Source: JBAXRT01 sp037131065
GTDB taxonomy: Bacteria; Bacteroidota; Bacteroidia; Bacteroidales; FEN-979
DNA length: 24,140 bases
Assembly: GCA_037131065.1 (NCBI GenBank)
Contig: JBAXRT010000033.1
Coordinates: forward strand, 1-24,140
Direction of reading: 5' to 3'
The position numbers and the translations under genes were made by a program. Positions 22,559 to 24,140 of the stretch are shown here, one piece after another (the first letter of the stretch is position 1; the number at the start of each line of letters is the position of its first letter). The notes beneath the pieces were generated by a model, which was given only the letters and a program-made list of their open reading frames with translations, had not been told where the DNA came from and searched no databases.

Positions 22559-23262
22559 AACTTCCCGAACTTCAGGCCGGCATTGAAATTAAAGTTGCTC
22601 ATGAACCCGTCGGGGGTATTCATCAAGTGGTATCCGGGTGCCCAGCGATAAGTCCCGCCGACCCATAACCGCATGAATTTTAAAAGGTTTACTTCAACCC
22701 TGAGTCCAGGTTCCAGGACGAAGAAGGAGTTATAGTCTAATACTTCGCAATCCCAATAATTATTATGGCCATTATAATTATAGTCATAATTGTAGTTATT
22801 GCTGGCGTAGTCATATTCATACTGGTGAAGGTAGGCTGAGGCTCCGCCACCAATGAAAACAGGGATGGAAAAGTGCACAGGGAACTTCGGGAAAAAGGTG
22901 AATTCCATCTTCACTCCGGCATACCCTCCAACGAAATTGGCACCCATGGTATCTCTGACATTCGTAAAGTAAAGATTGTTCATATTGGCCGTGATACTCC
23001 CGGCCAGGCCGATGCTGAAATAATGGTTAAGGATGAGTCCCCCTTCAATACCTGGCATAACGGCGTTCTTTCCGCCGAACTGGGTCCAGGCAATGGTGGG
23101 ACCGACATACCAGCCAAGTTTGATTTTACATGGAGTTCCTCCTTTAGAAAAGAGGGTTTTCACTTCATCATCACCAGATTTCTTAATGTGGGTAGTGTCC
23201 TGGGCGAGCAGGAGTCCACTGGCAGACAAGAATATAATGGCAGTAATCAGGATCTTTTTCAT
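22555..23262 (-). CDS. Exported outer-membrane beta-barrel-like protein
   Basis: The 235-residue product has a signal peptide (MKKILITAIIFLSASGLLLA, then QDTTHIKK) and then alternating polar and aromatic segments typical of an eight-stranded outer-membrane barrel: LGWYVGPTIAWTQFGG, GIEGGLILNHYFSIGLAG, FVGGYAGVKMEFTFFP, IPVFIGGGASAYLH, FFVLEPGLRVEVNLLKFMRL, and a terminal LKFGKF with final Phe, as expected for BAM recognition. A loop at 147-170 is very rich in Asn and Tyr (YDYASNNYNYDYNYNGHNN), so it is probably an exposed flexible region. A single Cys pair (C45, C172) is present. No enzyme motif is seen; function is unknown. It converges with the transporter gene, with the stop codons overlapping at 22555-22558. 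Confidence 0.72.
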   Translation of the reverse strand: MKKILITAIIFLSASGLLLAQDTTHIKKSGDDEVKTLFSKGGTPCKIKLGWYVGPTIAWTQFGGKNAVMPGIEGGLILNHYFSIGLAGSITANMNNLYFTNVRDTMGANFVGGYAGVKMEFTFFPKFPVHFSIPVFIGGGASAYLHQYEYDYASNNYNYDYNYNGHNNYWDCEVLDYNSFFVLEPGLRVEVNLLKFMRLWVGGTYRWAPGYHLMNTPDGFMSNFNFNAGLKFGKF

Positions 23263-23377
23263 AGGGAAAGGGGTTTTTGCGAGGACAAGTTACGAATTAT
23301 TTTAATTGGGAAGTAGTCAGATGGGCAGCTCTCTGACCGATTGACCACCTTTTTAGAACGAAGCAGCCAAAAGGTTA

Positions 23378-24140
23378 TTACAATTCATGGAAATTTTTGA
23401 GGGCCTCATGGTACTCCTCAACGATCTCCCTGATGATCTCTCCGGCCGGTTTTATTTCGCGGATGAGCGCAGCAGCCTGGCCGATTTCAAGTTCCCCATC
23501 TTCAATGTTGCCTTCGAACATACCGGATTTGGCACGGCCCCGGCCGAGTACTTCTTTGAGCGTTTCTGCATCTGCACCTGAATCTTCAAGCTTTTTGATA
23601 CGATCGAAAAAATCATTTCTGAGTAACCTTACCGGGCCGACCCTTTTCAGGGTAAGGAAGGTGTCCCCGTCGCCAGAATCGATGATCTTCTGTTTGAAGG
23701 CAGGATGAGCTGATGACTCTCCTGATGTAATGAAACGGGAGCCTATCTGAACGCCATTGGCGCCCAGCGCCATGGCAGCCAACATCCCGCGGCCGGTGGC
23801 GATGCCGCCGGCTGCGATCAGCGGCAAATTTGAACTCCGTCGAATAAGCGGGATAAGTGTAAAGGTTGTTGTCTCCTCCTTTCCGTTATGGCCACCGGCT
23901 TCAAAGCCTTCGGCTACGAGCGCATCCACCCCGGCCTCCTCGCATTTGGCAACCGACTTTTGGTTGGCGATGACCTGCACTACCGTGATGCCTGCCTCTT
24001 TAAGATAGGGAGTCCATTTTGCCGGATTACCGGCGGAGGTAAATACAATCTTAACCCCCTCCCGGATGATGATCTCAAACTGTTTTTCAACATCAGGGTA
24101 GAGCAGGGGAACATTAACACCAAAAGGTTTATCTGTCGCC
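23378..24140 (-). CDS. Nitronate monooxygenase family protein, N-terminus cut by window edge
   Basis: The frame is open from the window edge at 24140 to the TAA at 23378, giving about 254 residues of a TIM-barrel FMN enzyme; the first 50-60 residues are outside. The visible start ATDKPFGVNVPL matches the early barrel strands, and AEGFEAGGHNGKEE plus PLIAAGGIATGRGMLAAMAL and GANGVQIGSRFITSGES are the FMN phosphate-binding and active-site segments of the 2-nitropropane dioxygenase/nitronate monooxygenase family (also the FabK-like group). The histidine of GGHNG is the expected catalytic residue. These enzymes oxidise nitronates, or in FabK reduce enoyl-ACP, using FMN; which one applies cannot be settled here. 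An internal GTG at about 23980 is not the true start. It lies 115 bp upstream of the outer-membrane gene on the same strand. Confidence 0.88.
   Translation of the reverse strand, partial: ATDKPFGVNVPLLYPDVEKQFEIIIREGVKIVFTSAGNPAKWTPYLKEAGITVVQVIANQKSVAKCEEAGVDALVAEGFEAGGHNGKEETTTFTLIPLIRRSSNLPLIAAGGIATGRGMLAAMALGANGVQIGSRFITSGESSAHPAFKQKIIDSGDGDTFLTLKRVGPVRLLRNDFFDRIKKLEDSGADAETLKEVLGRGRAKSGMFEGNIEDGELEIGQAAALIREIKPAGEIIREIVEEYHEALKNFHEL

Noticed and set aside
23347..23375. ACCTTTT/AAAAGGT inverted repeat after the nitronate monooxygenase gene as a terminator
   Set aside because: The stem is AU-rich with a 15-nt loop and has no T tract on the minus strand, so a terminator call is weak.

Overview
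The window looks like chromosome from a member of the Bacteroidota, probably Bacteroidales or a related anaerobic to microaerophilic lineage. Many genes are preceded by the Bacteroidota -7 promoter element TAnnTTTG, Shine-Dalgarno sequences are mostly absent, and several products are characteristic of the phylum: the ~1400-residue acyl-CoA dehydratase activase, a DUF6122 membrane protein, a secreted M64 peptidase, and an exported Cu/Zn superoxide dismutase next to an exported peroxiredoxin. I see no rRNA, tRNA, CRISPR array, phage gene or insertion sequence.

Layout. 1-5737 (minus strand): a giant double-ATPase activase, pdxB (vitamin B6 synthesis) and a DUF6122 membrane protein, possibly one transcript. 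5852-6816: three small proteins: a cysteine-poor beta-grasp protein, a histidine-rich membrane protein and a small exported protein. 6916-9434 (plus): an exported 5'-nucleotidase-type phosphoesterase overlapping a flavodoxin/ferredoxin fusion by 4 bp. 9431-10924 (minus): an exported alkaline phosphatase, convergent with the previous pair and divergent from a small membrane protein at 11024. 11276-11804: a low-GC gap holding a probable frameshifted gene remnant and several inverted repeats. 11805-15623 (plus): a tight three-gene unit of a small DUF2007-like protein, a 978-residue M28-type metallopeptidase and a DedA membrane protein. 15649-18532 (minus): ECF sigma factor, putative membrane anti-sigma factor, four-helix HsmA-like protein and secreted M64 metallopeptidase. 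18646-22558: a small membrane protein, sodC, an exported 1-Cys peroxiredoxin, a potassium channel (minus) and a ferritin-like/VIT1 iron transporter. 22555-24140 (minus): an outer-membrane protein and the 3' part of a nitronate monooxygenase gene.

Together the genes suggest cell-envelope housekeeping (phosphate scavenging by nucleotidase and phosphatase, extracellular proteolysis, envelope stress signalling) and a compact defence against oxygen and iron toxicity between 19 and 22.6 kb: SodC would convert periplasmic superoxide to peroxide, the exported peroxiredoxin would remove the peroxide, and the VIT/ferritin protein would keep Fe(II) low. Nothing here is clearly a new defence or mobile system. 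The items most worth a second look are the uncharacterised ~650-residue N-terminal half of the M28-type peptidase, the beta-grasp protein facing the activase, the frameshifted remnant at 11.4-11.65 kb, the structured sodC leader, and a near-palindrome between the K+ channel and the iron transporter genes.
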